A stretch of DNA of 64,000 nucleotides. Source: Odobenus rosmarus divergens (lineage: Eukaryota; Chordata; Mammalia; Carnivora; Odobenidae). The notes beneath the pieces are model-generated. The model was not told the DNA's origin, searched no databases, and saw nothing but the letters and a program-made list of their open reading frames with translations. The translations under genes and the position numbers were made by a program. The stretch is taken from contig NW_004450267.1 in NCBI RefSeq assembly GCF_000321225.1, forward strand, positions 4,706,802 through 4,770,801, read 5' to 3'. Below, piece by piece: positions 24,601-36,600 of the stretch (position 1 is its first letter; each line of letters starts with the position of its first letter).

Positions 24601-27600
24601 TGATCCCTGAAGGAGGTCTTAGTAAATTGGCTTAGTGTGATGTGTAGATCCATTATATCATTGTCATTTACCTTTATTTTTATTTTGCAATAACTGAGCT
24701 TCAGAAAAGTTGCAAGAATAATTCAAAGGACTCCCCTTTTTTTTCCCCAAAAATTTATGTATTTATTTTGGAGAGAGAGTTGAGGGGAGGGGCAGAGAGA
24801 ATCTCAAGCAGACTCCCTGATGAGCCTGGAGCTCAACCCAAGGCTCCATCTCTCGACCCTGAGATCATGACCTGAACGGAAATCAAGAGTCAGATGCTTA
24901 ACCGACTGAGCCACCCAGGCGCCCCACCCCCATTTATTTTTTTAACCCAGATTCCGACTTTTAGCATTTGCCACACTGGATTCATTATTCTTTCTATACT
25001 TGTACGTATTCTTTCTTTGAGCGCACATTAGCCTGCATCACACCCTTTAATATTTTAGTGTGTATCTCCTAAAAACAAGGAGATGTGGACCTAGCCACAG
25101 TACAGTTATCAAATTCAGGAACTGTAACATTGACACAATACTATTATCTAATCTACAGCACCCAATTCTATCCTTTGTAGCAATTTTTTCCAGGCTCAGG
25201 ACCTAATCTGTGATCACACCTGGTATTTAGTTGTTAGGTCTCTTTAGTTTCCCCTAACTTCTGAGCAGTTTCTCAATCTTTCCTTGTTTTTGTGGCATTG
25301 GCATGTTTGAAGAGTCAGGCCAGTTATTTTATAGAACATGCCCTAATTTGGATTTGCGTAAGGATCGTTTATTTCTTTAAACTGAGGTATAATTTACATG
25401 CAGCAAAATGCACTCTTTTTGAAGTACTGTTCCGTGAGTTTTGCCAAAAACACAGTTGTATAACCACCGCCATCACAATCAAGACAGTGATGTGACTGAC
25501 CTTTCACCCCACAAGTTCCTTGATGCCCCCTTTGGGCATTCACCAATCACTTTGTAGTTTTGCCTGTTCAATAATGTCGATCATTGTCTTTTTTTTATCA
25601 TAATCTTTTTTTTTATCATAACCTTTACCTTTAAAAGCAGAAGGTCCATCATGTGGTCTGACATTCAAGAAAGGCAAACAATATGAACCAGATTTGAAAA
25701 AGAGAAAAAAAAAATGATTTGAAAAAGGAGGAAGCACATAGGATTATCTCCAGAGCAAGATGATCTTACAAAAATGGGCAGCCGGCACTTGGGCCTCAAG
25801 ATCAAGCAGAGGAAAATATTAAAGGTGGAGAAAGAATAGGGATGTATTGGGTTAAAATTGGCTGTTTTATTTATTTATTTTAAGAGAGGGAGAGGAGGGG
25901 GAGAGAGGCAGAAGGAGAGGGATAGAAAGAATCTCAAGCAGACTGCCACTGAGCGCAGAGCCCAACACAGGGCTCGATCCCATGCCCCCGAGATCATGAC
26001 CTGAGCTGAAATCAGGAGTTGGATGCTTAACCAACTGAGCCACCTGGCTGCCCCTAAAATTGGCTCTTTTAAAATGTTGATGGTAGGGATGCCTGGGTGG
26101 CTTAGTTGGTTAAGCGTCCAACTCTTGATTTCAGCTCAGGTCATGATCCCAGAGACCCGGGATTGAGTCCCGCATCGGGCTCCTTCCTCAGCCGGGAGCC
26201 TGCTTCTCCCTCTGCTCCTCCCCCTGCTTGTGTTCTCTCTCTCTTTCTTTCCCTCTCTGACAAATAAATAAAAATCTTTTTTAAAAATTAATTAATTAAT
26301 TAATTAAATAGAATAAAATGTTGATGGTAATCTAAGGAAGTCTAAGGACGTAATTTTTTAAAGACGATCTTCATGCAAAAGTTTGGTAAGAGCAATAACG
26401 GGAATTGACATTAAGTGTCTAAAGTAGTGAGGAGGCTCCAATTGAAATACCTAAATGGTGCATTTGTGTCACAGGGAAGGCCAGATGATCCCCCAGAGCT
26501 CTACACAAGGGCTTTGCAGTAGCTGAAAAGTAGAGAGCTGGGGAGGAAGGTGAGAATATGGCACAGGGTGATTATTGAGAGTGCTATAAACGATCATGCA
26601 GTCATTAAACGTGACCTTTGTAGAGGTTTCCAAACTATGACTCTCAGTTTTTTGGGTTTTGTTTTGAAATAGCTTTGGAGTGAAGAGTTTTCATGACCCC
26701 ACAAATTATTTTTACCCCTCCTATTTCCTAGCAGAGGCTTATCCTCCTCATTTGAAAATTTTAAAAGTCATAAAAATATTGTTATATAAGACCATCTGTT
26801 GAGTTACAATTTTAAAATTTGTCTTCTTAATATTCCTATCTGGTGTCAGTATTCACGCTTTCAAATAAATCTGGCTTTCTATTATAAATGAGTTTTATGG
26901 AAAATTTCCAAAAGTGTGGGGGAAAATACTTTAAAATGACAAGTGAAAAAAAAAAGTATGATGTGAGTGGCTCCTGGCTGGCTCAGTCGGTGGAGCGTGT
27001 GACTCTTGACCTTGGGGTCATGAGTTCAAGCCCCACATTGTGTGTAGAGATTACTTAAATAAAGAATTTTTTTTTAAAAAAAGTAGTGGGACATCTGGGT
27101 AGCTCAGTCAGTTGAGTGTCTGACTCATGATTTTGGCTCAGATATGATCTCATGGGTCGTGAGATAGAGCCCTGTATCGGGCTCCATGCTCAGCGGGAGT
27201 CTGCTTGGGATTCCTTCTCTCTCCCTTTGCCCTTCCCCCTTCTCTCTCTCTCTCTCTCAAGTAAATAAATAAATCTTTAAAAAAAAAAGTAGTAGGATGG
27301 GGCGCCTGGGTGGCTCAGTTGTTGGGTGTCTGCCTTCGGCTCAGGTCATGATCCCAGGGTCCTGGGATCGAGCCCCACATCGGGCTCCCAGCTCCACGGG
27401 AAGCCTGCTTCTCCCTCTCCCACTCCCCCTGCTTGTATTCCCTCTCTCGCTGTGTCTCTCTCTCTCTGTCAAATAAATAAAATCTTAAAAAAAAAAAAAG
27501 TAGTAGGATACAAGATTGCCTATCAGGTATGTCCTTCACTGTGTTAGAAATGGTTAGAAAATAGAAAAAACGACTTGGAGGAAATATTCCAAAACATGAA

Positions 27601-30600
27601 TAGAGTAATATTGGATTAATGTGTGGGCAAAGCTTTGGAGAGCTACCCTTTCCTCTCGGGTTACTGTTCTTGGTCCATTCTGTCCGGCTGTGTTCCCACT
27701 GTGGCCCCTGCCCACTGCTCAGAGCCAAATTGAGCGCCCAAGGGTAGCAGGGACCCCCTGGTACACTTCTCTCTCCCTGAGCTCCCCTGATTCTTTTAGT
27801 CTTCTTAACATTAATGAACAGTCCTGTTTATATGTGCTGTATTATTGTCAGATACCTCCGAGCCAAGTGCTTTATAGAAACTGGTGAGAGGTCGGAAATC
27901 CAAGTCAATTTGGGAGTCTCTTGAGACACCTGGTCTTGTGGAATGCAGTCCCCAAGCTCCTTGTCATTCCCAGCTCTGGGTCTTCACCTCCTGGAAGAGT
28001 TTCTTTTCACCATAAGTCTGGGGCCCTCTCCACCCTAGCCTCTGCCCAGCTCCCTTTCCTGGGCCTTCCTGAGGCCCTTCCCATACCCTTCCCAGGACAG
28101 AAGTTGGCTCACCACAGGCTTCCCATCTTCCCAGGGAAAACTCTTCCCTCCTGGGGCCAGGCGCTGCTGTCCCAGGACTTTGAGTTGCTATGCCGGGATG
28201 GCAGCCGGGCTGATGTCACCGAATGGAGGCGATGCCACCTGGCCCGCGTGCCTGCTCACGCCGTGGTGGTCCGGGCCGACACTGACGGGGGCCTCATGTT
28301 CCGGCTGCTCAATGAAGGCCAGGTAAGTTCAGGGCAGCCCCCCCCCCACCCCACCCCTATACAGCTTCCCAGATGGTACCGAACCTTCCTGTCTCTCGCC
28401 AGGGTAGGGGCTCGGGCTAGGGCCATCATGGGGCTGGGCCAGCCAGGTCAAGTGGGGCAGGACTCAGAGACCCTCCCCTGGGCCAGACCACAGCTGGGGA
28501 GGTCTCTGTGGTGTCCAACCTTGGTGTGAAGGAGGGACCAACTGTGTGAGCTGGCAGCCAGAGAGGGGAGACCCAGGCCTCAGGAAGCGAGGAGGGCCAG
28601 CCAGAGAGGCAGACCAGGGACGCAGGCACCCCTCAGAGAAAGCTGCTCGTGCCTGTGGCTCTTAAAAGTAAAACCAGAGTATAGGAGCAAATAAACAGAA
28701 TGACAAAGCCAACAAACGTCAAAGTACACCATTAATTAAATGTGGATAATGTCGTGCTGACATCACTATTCACAAGAACAACACATTTCTGACTGGGCAG
28801 CCTGGCTCTAGCTAGCTTTGCCCCATCCGTGCCACCACGGCCAGCCCCATCCCGCATCCTCAGTCCCATTCCACACCTGGGCCGTGAGTGTGACAAGGCG
28901 GAGTGCACTGGGGGAGCACGGAGGACGGAGGGAGGTGGTGCCTCACCTGGTCCTCAGAGTGGGCACCTGGCCAGGGGGCGCAGGAAGAAGGAGCTGCTGG
29001 CTGGCCCGGGAGGAAGGGATGTGCTGCCCTCCCTGCCGGCAGCACCTCACCAGCCCCCACTCCCATCCCTTGACACACAGCGTCTCTTCAGCCATGAGAG
29101 CAGCAGTTTCCAGATGTTCAGCTCTGAGGCCTACGGCCAAAAGAACCTGCTCTTCAAAGACTCCACCTCCGAGCTGGTGCCCATCGCCACGCAGACCTAT
29201 GAGGCCTGGCTGGGCCGCGAGTACCTGCATGCCATGAAGGGTCTCCTCTGTGATGCCAACCGTAAGTCCACCTGTCTCTCGTCCCACGGGCTCTGGCCCA
29301 GCCTGAGCACAGGCATGGCAGTGCTTTCTGGGGAGGCGGCTGGGAAAGGACACTCACCCCAGGAGCTGTGCCCTTGGCCTCCATGAGAACCAATGACTTC
29401 TACCTTCCTGCCTCTGGGGATGTAGGGAAGAAGCTGTTCCAGAGTTGCATGGCCTGCTGTACCCTGGATGCCCCATCTGCTCCAAGGGGTGGGACCCAGA
29501 CCATCAGGGTCTGTCTTGGGAAGAGTCTCCTTGCCCCTCCACACGGAAGTCATCAAGTCCCCCCGCATGCTCTCTCCTCAGTGCCTCACACCTCCTCCTC
29601 CCCACCCCACAGCCAAGGCCCTGGCTCAGGCGTTGTCTGTTGGCTGGACCATTGTAGTAGTCTACAAATGGGCTTCCTGCTTCCTGCCCCCTACAGCCAG
29701 GGAGATGGTCTGCCACCCAGTTAGACACACGACAGCCATGATCTGCCTCAAGCCCCCTCACAGCCCCGTGAAAGAGGCACAGTTATCCCCTTTCTGTGAA
29801 AGGAAACAGGATCAGAGGGTTAAATAACTTACTCCTCATAGCTAATGAGGGAAAGAGCCAGAATTTCCCTTGGGTCTGACTCCAGGCTCTTCCTACTGAG
29901 GTACTACCATGACCCCAGCCCACAGGCCATGCGCGGGGCCAGCCCCTGAGCAGGTGAGTGTGGTGGTGACCACAAGCTCACACACACGCAGGGCTACCTC
30001 ACTACCTACGCTGGTGTGTGCTGTCCACTCCCGAGATCCAGAAGTGTGGAGACATGGCTGTGGCCTTCAGCCGGCAGAGGCTCAAGCCAGAGATCCAGTG
30101 TGTGTCGGCCGAGTCTCCCCAGCACTGCATGGAATGGATCCAGGTGGGGGCCGCGCCCGGGACGGTCCTTACCAGCCCTCCCCCTGTGCCACCTGGTCTG
30201 AAGGAGGCCACCTGGGGAGGCAGTCTCCTGTGACAACCTCACAGAGAAAAGGGAGGAGGAAGGACCGGCAGGGACCAGCCACCCTACCCCAGGGGACAAT
30301 GCTGGAGGTGGGGGGTGGGCTCTTTCCTTTCAGGGAACCCAGGAACCCTTCCTCGCTGAGTGGGTGAGCTGAGAGCAGAAGGAACATCAGGAGACCAGCC
30401 CGGCTGGGCACTGCTCATCCTGTGGCCTCCAGTAGAGAGGCATGAAACAAAACAGTACTGACCCTCACTAAGTACAATGTACCCTGACACTGTCCATTGT
30501 ATTCCACCCTAGTCTTTGTTTCTAAGCTTGTCATGGCCCGTTACGTTGCTTTGGCGTCCACTAAGCTGCTCCCCAGCTGCAGTTAAGGGCCCTGCCCCGC

Positions 30601-33600
30601 TTTGCCTCTCTGACTGGAGTCTGAGGCAGAGCTTGGAGGTGGCCCCGGGGCCCTGCAGGCAAGGGTGCTGCCCTGGTCACAGGTGTCCCAGCGGCCTCTG
30701 GCTTCCTGGACTCCCCCCTCCTCTTTCGTTTTTTTTTTTTCTTTCTTTTTTTTTAAGATTTTATTTATTTATTTGACAGAGAGAGACACAGCGAGAGAGG
30801 GGAACACAAGCAGGGGGAGTGGGAGAGGGAGAAGCAGGCTTCCCGCGGAGCAGGGAGCCCAACGAGGGGCTCTATCCCAGGATCTGAGCCGATCCCATGA
30901 CCCGAGCCAAAGGCAGACACTTAACGACTGAGCCACCCAGGCGCCCCTTTTGTTTTCTTTTTTTAAGACTTTATTTATTTATTTCAGAGAGAAAGAGAGA
31001 GCAAACGAGCAGGGGGAGGGGCAGAGGGAGAGAATCTCAAGCAGACTCTGTGCTAAACCCAACATGGGGCTCGAGCTCACCACCCTGAGATCATGACCTG
31101 AGCCGAAACCAAGAGTGGGACCCTGAACGGACTGCACCACCCAGGCGCCCCCTCCCTCCTCTTTTTTAAGAGCGAGTAGGTGGGGCCTCAGGTCAGGAGC
31201 CCTTATCAGGGCAATCCCCGAGTGCAGGCCAGACCACTGCCCCTCAGGAGTGTCCACACTGCCCCAGCTAGGCAACCACACTGACTTAAAGGCCCAGAGG
31301 AGGAGAGTGGGCAGGAATAACAGGAGGCCAGGATCACGACGGAGGACAGCCTCACAAGCATGTGCGCGCCGTGTGCCGCACGCGGTGCTAAGACTTCCCG
31401 AGGACCCTTCACTTAATCTTCACGGCAGCACTCTGGGGTGGCATGATCACTGTCAGGAAACCGAAGCTGGGAGAGGCTGGAGAAGCAACTGCCCACAGTC
31501 ACCCAGCTCAGCGTGGGGGAGCCCCTCACCCCAGGGGCCCAAGGAGGCTGGCCCGACCCCGACCACAGGTAGTGCTGAGGGAGGGGGCGCTCAGCTGGAA
31601 TGGAGGAAGGGGAGACTGGAGGTAGAGGGCAGGCCGTCCTGTGTGGGGTGGCTGGGTCCACGGGCTGCAGAACAGGGAGAGATGCAGGAGGGAGCGTTCA
31701 GCTCCCTACAGGCAAGAGCCTTCTCTCTGTCTAAACTCAAACAGGGCCAAGGGGCTGCCCGGCAGGAGAGGAGCGGACTTGGGGGTTCCTCGAGAACCCC
31801 AGCAAAAGGCTCAGAGATGCTTAATTCTCAGGCTCTCGGGGTGGTGTCCAGTGGAGCTCTGACCCCCATCTCCTTCCCAGCCACAGGGGCCCAGGGAACG
31901 GGGTGTCAGCTGGACTGGGTTCTGCCGTGCCCCGACAGTGGCTAGGAGGTCTGGGTCGGGGGAAGAGAGGGCCCCCAGAGATGGAAGCTCCAGGCTCAAA
32001 AGTCAACATCCCTGCCTGTTATTCCAGCATCACAACTTCATGCCCCTGGGCCTGAACGGCGCGGGGCACCTTCCTGCTGTCCCCTCTCTCCCCCCTCCCC
32101 ACCCCCTTTCCCTGGGGTTTGTCACACTACTGTGTCTTGATTATTAGTGAACCCCTGCTCGGGTCCAAGGGGCACCTGTCCAGAGGCTTCAGAATGGACA
32201 AGATGAGGTGGAGCAGGGGAGACCTGGGGCGCTTCAGGAGGGTGGAAAGAAGAGGGCCCTGGGCCCCTCCTGCTGCCTCCTGGGGCAGAGCTTTAACCAC
32301 AAAACTGCTGGCTTTTGAGGCCTAGCTCGTTCATACATTCGCACACACATTGAGCAAATACCTATTGCTCTTGTGTCGTGCACCAGCCCATGGCCAGGTG
32401 CGGGGGATACAGCACGGTGGCCCAGGCCTCTGCGGGCCACAGTCCCCGGGGAGGGCAGGGGTCGTGCACGGGTCTGCTCAGAACAGGGCCTGGCAACAGG
32501 AGCAGCAGACCCCCCGGATGGAGCATTCGTGCCGGCAACTTTCTTGCCTCTGGTCCTCCAAACCCCCCTCTGGCCCACACATCTCACAGGGGTGTGCGGC
32601 AGGGGGCCCCCAGGGAAGAGAGCCCGAGAGACCCAACCCTGGCACCTCTGTCAGGTCCCGACCCCTCCCCTGCCCGGTCGCCCTTTCTGTCCCCCTTCAG
32701 GCTGGGCAAATCGACGCCGTGACCCTGAAGGGCGAAGACATCTACGCGGCAGGAAAGGAATACGGCCTGGTCCCAGCAGTGGGGGAGCACTATGCCCGTG
32801 AGTGGGGGAGGGGGCTGAAACCCTGGCCTCTGCTAGGAGGCAGCTGATAGTTTCATCTTGGTATCAGTTTCCCCCCTGGGCCCTTTTCCGAAGCTCCCCA
32901 TCACGGTCTCTCTACCGGGGCGGGTTGCTGTCTGTCACAGGCAAGCCCTCCTGCCTCAGGCCTCAGTTTTCCCGTTGAGTCATTAAAAGTCTGGCAGGCG
33001 TGGGCAAACTTTCTGTAAAAGGTCAGAGAGTAAACACTTTAGGCTTTGCAGACCACATATTCCTTGTTAGTTTTGTTTTGTTTTGTTTTGTTTACAACCC
33101 TTTAAAAATACAAAAACTGTTTTATGCTTCTGAGCCAGGTCGTACAAAAAACAGGCTATTTGCCACCCCGTCAACGGGAGGGCCTCCTCTGCCCTGCCCG
33201 CCTACCCATTGTGGCTCATAGAAGGTGGCCCTGGGGACCCCCCTTCCAGTGGCCTGGGCTGGGACCTTGGTGCTCTGTCCTCCTCAGGTCCTTCCACTTG
33301 CATGTGAAAAATCCCTGGGCTTTTGAAAAAGGCTTCTGCAGTCCTTAGCTGTGCCCCCACCTTTCTCCCAGGAAGCGAGAAAAGTACCACCTGGGTGTAA
33401 GGAAAGAAAAATCCCTTTGGGTGAGGAATGATAGGGGGGGTAGGTTGGGGGAGACAGAACTCTGCAAAGCGGAGACAGAATTCAGCCTTGGGGGGGACAA
33501 GCAGGGGTCCCACGGCTGGATGTGCAGCCGGGGCCCTGACACTAAGCGGGGAGAGGTGCTCGGGGTGGGACCACAGCTCCGAGGCAGGAGCCGCCTGAGG

Positions 33601-36600
33601 GAATGGGTTGAGGGCACAAGGGGACGTGCCCCGGGCCCTTGCCTGGCCTGGCCTCACTGGCGTCCCCTCCCCACAGCGGAGGACAATAGCAACTCCTACT
33701 TTGTGGTGGCCGTCGTGAAGCGGAACAGCTCCTCTGCCTTCACCCTGGACGAGCTGCGGGGCAGGCGCTCCTGCCACTCCGGGTTCCGCAGCCCCGCGGG
33801 CTGGGACATCCCCGTGGGCGCCCTGGTGCAGAGGGGCTTCATCCGGCCCAAGGACTGTGACGTCCTCACAGGTACCACCCTCTGCGGGGACACACACGTG
33901 CATACTCTTTTTGGGGGGTCTGCTGGGTCTGAGGGTCTGGGAGCCCTCCCCCAGCAGGGTCCCACAGAGCAGCCCAGGCAGATTTCCTCTTCCTCCTTGA
34001 TGTGCCCCATTCTCTTGGGAAGGTTGGGAAATATTCTTAGCCATACTTGTAACAGTCTGTGGGGTGTCTGTCTGGTTGTTCTGTGGAGGGCGCCATGGTG
34101 CCCCTAACCCACTTACCCAGAGTGGACCTGGCTCCAGTGGGCATGAGGAGCAGGGGGAGTGCGTGGGCTGTGGGGCTGGCTGGATCACCATCCGGTCTTG
34201 GGGCTGTCCCCATATCCCAGCAGCCTCTGGGCATCCGGGGGACCTTTATGGAAAGTGGCCAGCCATCTGTATAAGTGCTGAAGAAGACACGTTTACCAAG
34301 CGGCCACCATATGCCATACCCAGGGCCCTCCCCACGTGTTAAATCACACACAGTCATGATGAAAGGAAGGCAGTAGGAAGCTGGCAAGATCCTGGGCTGA
34401 CTGTGCACACACCTCTGTCCTGTCTGGTACCTCAGGAAAAAAACCACATTTCTTTCTACCCACCTCCACGAGCACACAGAGAGTGTTAGGGTCAGCTGCT
34501 CCCACTCCTACACAGCTGGGCAGTTGCCCTGACTGGAACAGAAGAGCTTATGAGGTAGTGAGTTCCCCATCCCTGACGGAGTCCAAGGGAAGGCTGGGTG
34601 ACGATTAACCAGAGGTTGTCCATGGGGCTCCTGTATCAGGACAGCCTCTGTACTCCCCTCATCCCTGCAATTCTCACAGGAGGAGATGTGCCTGAGCTGG
34701 GTGGGCAGTGGACAGATGGGTGGCCTTGAGCCGCAGGGCCAGGCAGAGTGGGCAGACCTGTGGGGGGGCGGCCCTCCCCTCTTCCCCCTGCTGCTCTTCC
34801 CTCGCCGGCCCCTTGACTCAGCCCGCCCCACCCGCCCGCCCCAGCCGTGAGCGAGTTCTTCAGCGCTAGCTGCGTGCCCGTGAACAATGCCAAGAACTAC
34901 CCACCCTCGCTGTGCGCGCTCTGTGTGGGGGACGAGCGGGGCCGGAACAAGTGTGTGGGCAATAGCCAGGAGAGGTACTACGGCTACAGTGGCGCCTTCA
35001 GGTACTCCGGTGGCCCAGCGGGGGGGCCTGGGGCCGGCGCAGAGGCTGGGGCCCTCCTGCCAACACTGGCCTTGGCCTCTCGTGCGGCAGGTGCCTGGCT
35101 GAGAATGCAGGGGACGTCGCCTTTGTCAAGCACACAACTGTCTTCGAAAACACAAATGGTACGTGAGGGGGGCTGGGGCCAGAGCGGGGCTAGATTCTCT
35201 GGGAACTCTTCCCCATCTCCAACATGGTCCAGGCACTGGGCGTTGCTAGGACTGGGGCGAAGCAGCAGCTGGGAAAGACAGGGGCTAGAAGGCTCTGACC
35301 CTGGGGGACCCCCCGAGACTCCAGGGTCCTCTCAGTAAGAACAGACCTCAGGCCACATGTCCAGGTGCATAGGACACATGACAGTCTTTACTGGTCTAGA
35401 AACCAAAATCTCCATTCCACCAAAATGGTAAAACTCCACCTCAGTCAATTGGGAGAGACTCCTTCTGGGGCATTTATGTAGCACGGAGGTGCATGGTGGG
35501 AGTGGCAGGGTCATCAGTGCATGTGGGCATCTGGGCTTTGGTCCTGAGGGGGGTCAATGCCTCGTGCAGGGAAATCACTGTGCAGCTCCTAAGCCATGTG
35601 AGGCAGGGCACACCCCCATTCACATCACATGGGTGGCTTTTTCTCTACAGTCACCTTCCTGGGCCCTACCTGGGAAAAAGAGCCCCGAAACTCTATGCCC
35701 CAGGCCCCCCTAAGCCCACACCTGCGTCCTTTCAGGGTGCAGGGCCCTTTAGCGTGCCTCACTTCCCTCCTTCCGTTTTGCCTCCAACACCTATTGTTTG
35801 TTCTTTCTCTATACCCTGCCTCTACTTTGGGCTTTGAAACCCCAAATGCTGGAGGCACAGTCTTCTCCACTCAGAAATTCTTCCCAAAAGCTCAGTGCAG
35901 AAAGGCATAATGTCTTCCAAAGGGGAGGAGGAATGAGCCCTGTCTGGCCCCAGCCCTCTGTGATAGGGCTAGGGGAGGGGCCGGTGCTGGAGGGGCCCTC
36001 TCAAGATTCACCCGCAGTAAGGCCCCCACCTCCCAGGGCTGCTCCTTTCCCTTTATTTTTATCTCTACTTGCGGCCCACCTGGAATTCCTTTTGGAAATG
36101 GGAAGAGGGTGGATACTAAGTGAATACCTGAAGACACAAAACTAATGTGATTCCCAAGAGCAGTGTTTCTCAGGAAGCCCTTGGGCCAACGCCCTGCTTC
36201 CGCCTCAGTGGGTTGCTGGTTTAAAACACAGATTCCTGGGCCCCACCCTAGCCGTACCTTTGAAACTGCCTCTCACAGATCAACACATGATGTTGTTCTA
36301 CCTTGTCCGGTTTGAAAACTTTAACCATTAGGGGAAGACGTCACCCACCACCTTCAGAAGCCCACCCCACCTCAGGCCCAAGACCTGGAACACATAGATG
36401 GGGCTCTTTGCCTGGGAGTGATTAAGAGTCTCAGTTTTTCCCCCTGTGAAATGGGGGTGATCATACTCACTTGGTGTTACTGTCTTGAGGCTAGAGCAGG
36501 TGCTTGTAAAATGCGTGCTCCGTTCTAGGTGCTCCCTGCCCCCCACCCGTGGAGGCTCCGACCAGTGTTAGCAGAGCGATTGGGGAATGGAGTTGGGAAG

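Noticed and set aside
26965..27499. Possible CRISPR-like or satellite array of about 200-bp units
   Set aside because: The units are individually recognisable CAN SINEs with A-tails and target duplications; this is mammalian DNA.
27315..27728. 137-aa antisense open frame
   Set aside because: Half of it is CAN SINE sequence. Many short frames elsewhere (for example 10437, 30665, 50667, 53830, 55296, 58341, 63340) are likewise SINE translations.
31250..31945. 231-aa plus-strand open frame in MELTF intron 9
   Set aside because: It overlaps a MIR fossil and GC-rich intron sequence, and matches no family.
33202..34191. 329-aa antisense open frame over MELTF exon 11
   Set aside because: It is the shadow of a GC-rich coding exon plus flanking introns; the translation is low-complexity and no splice or start context supports it.
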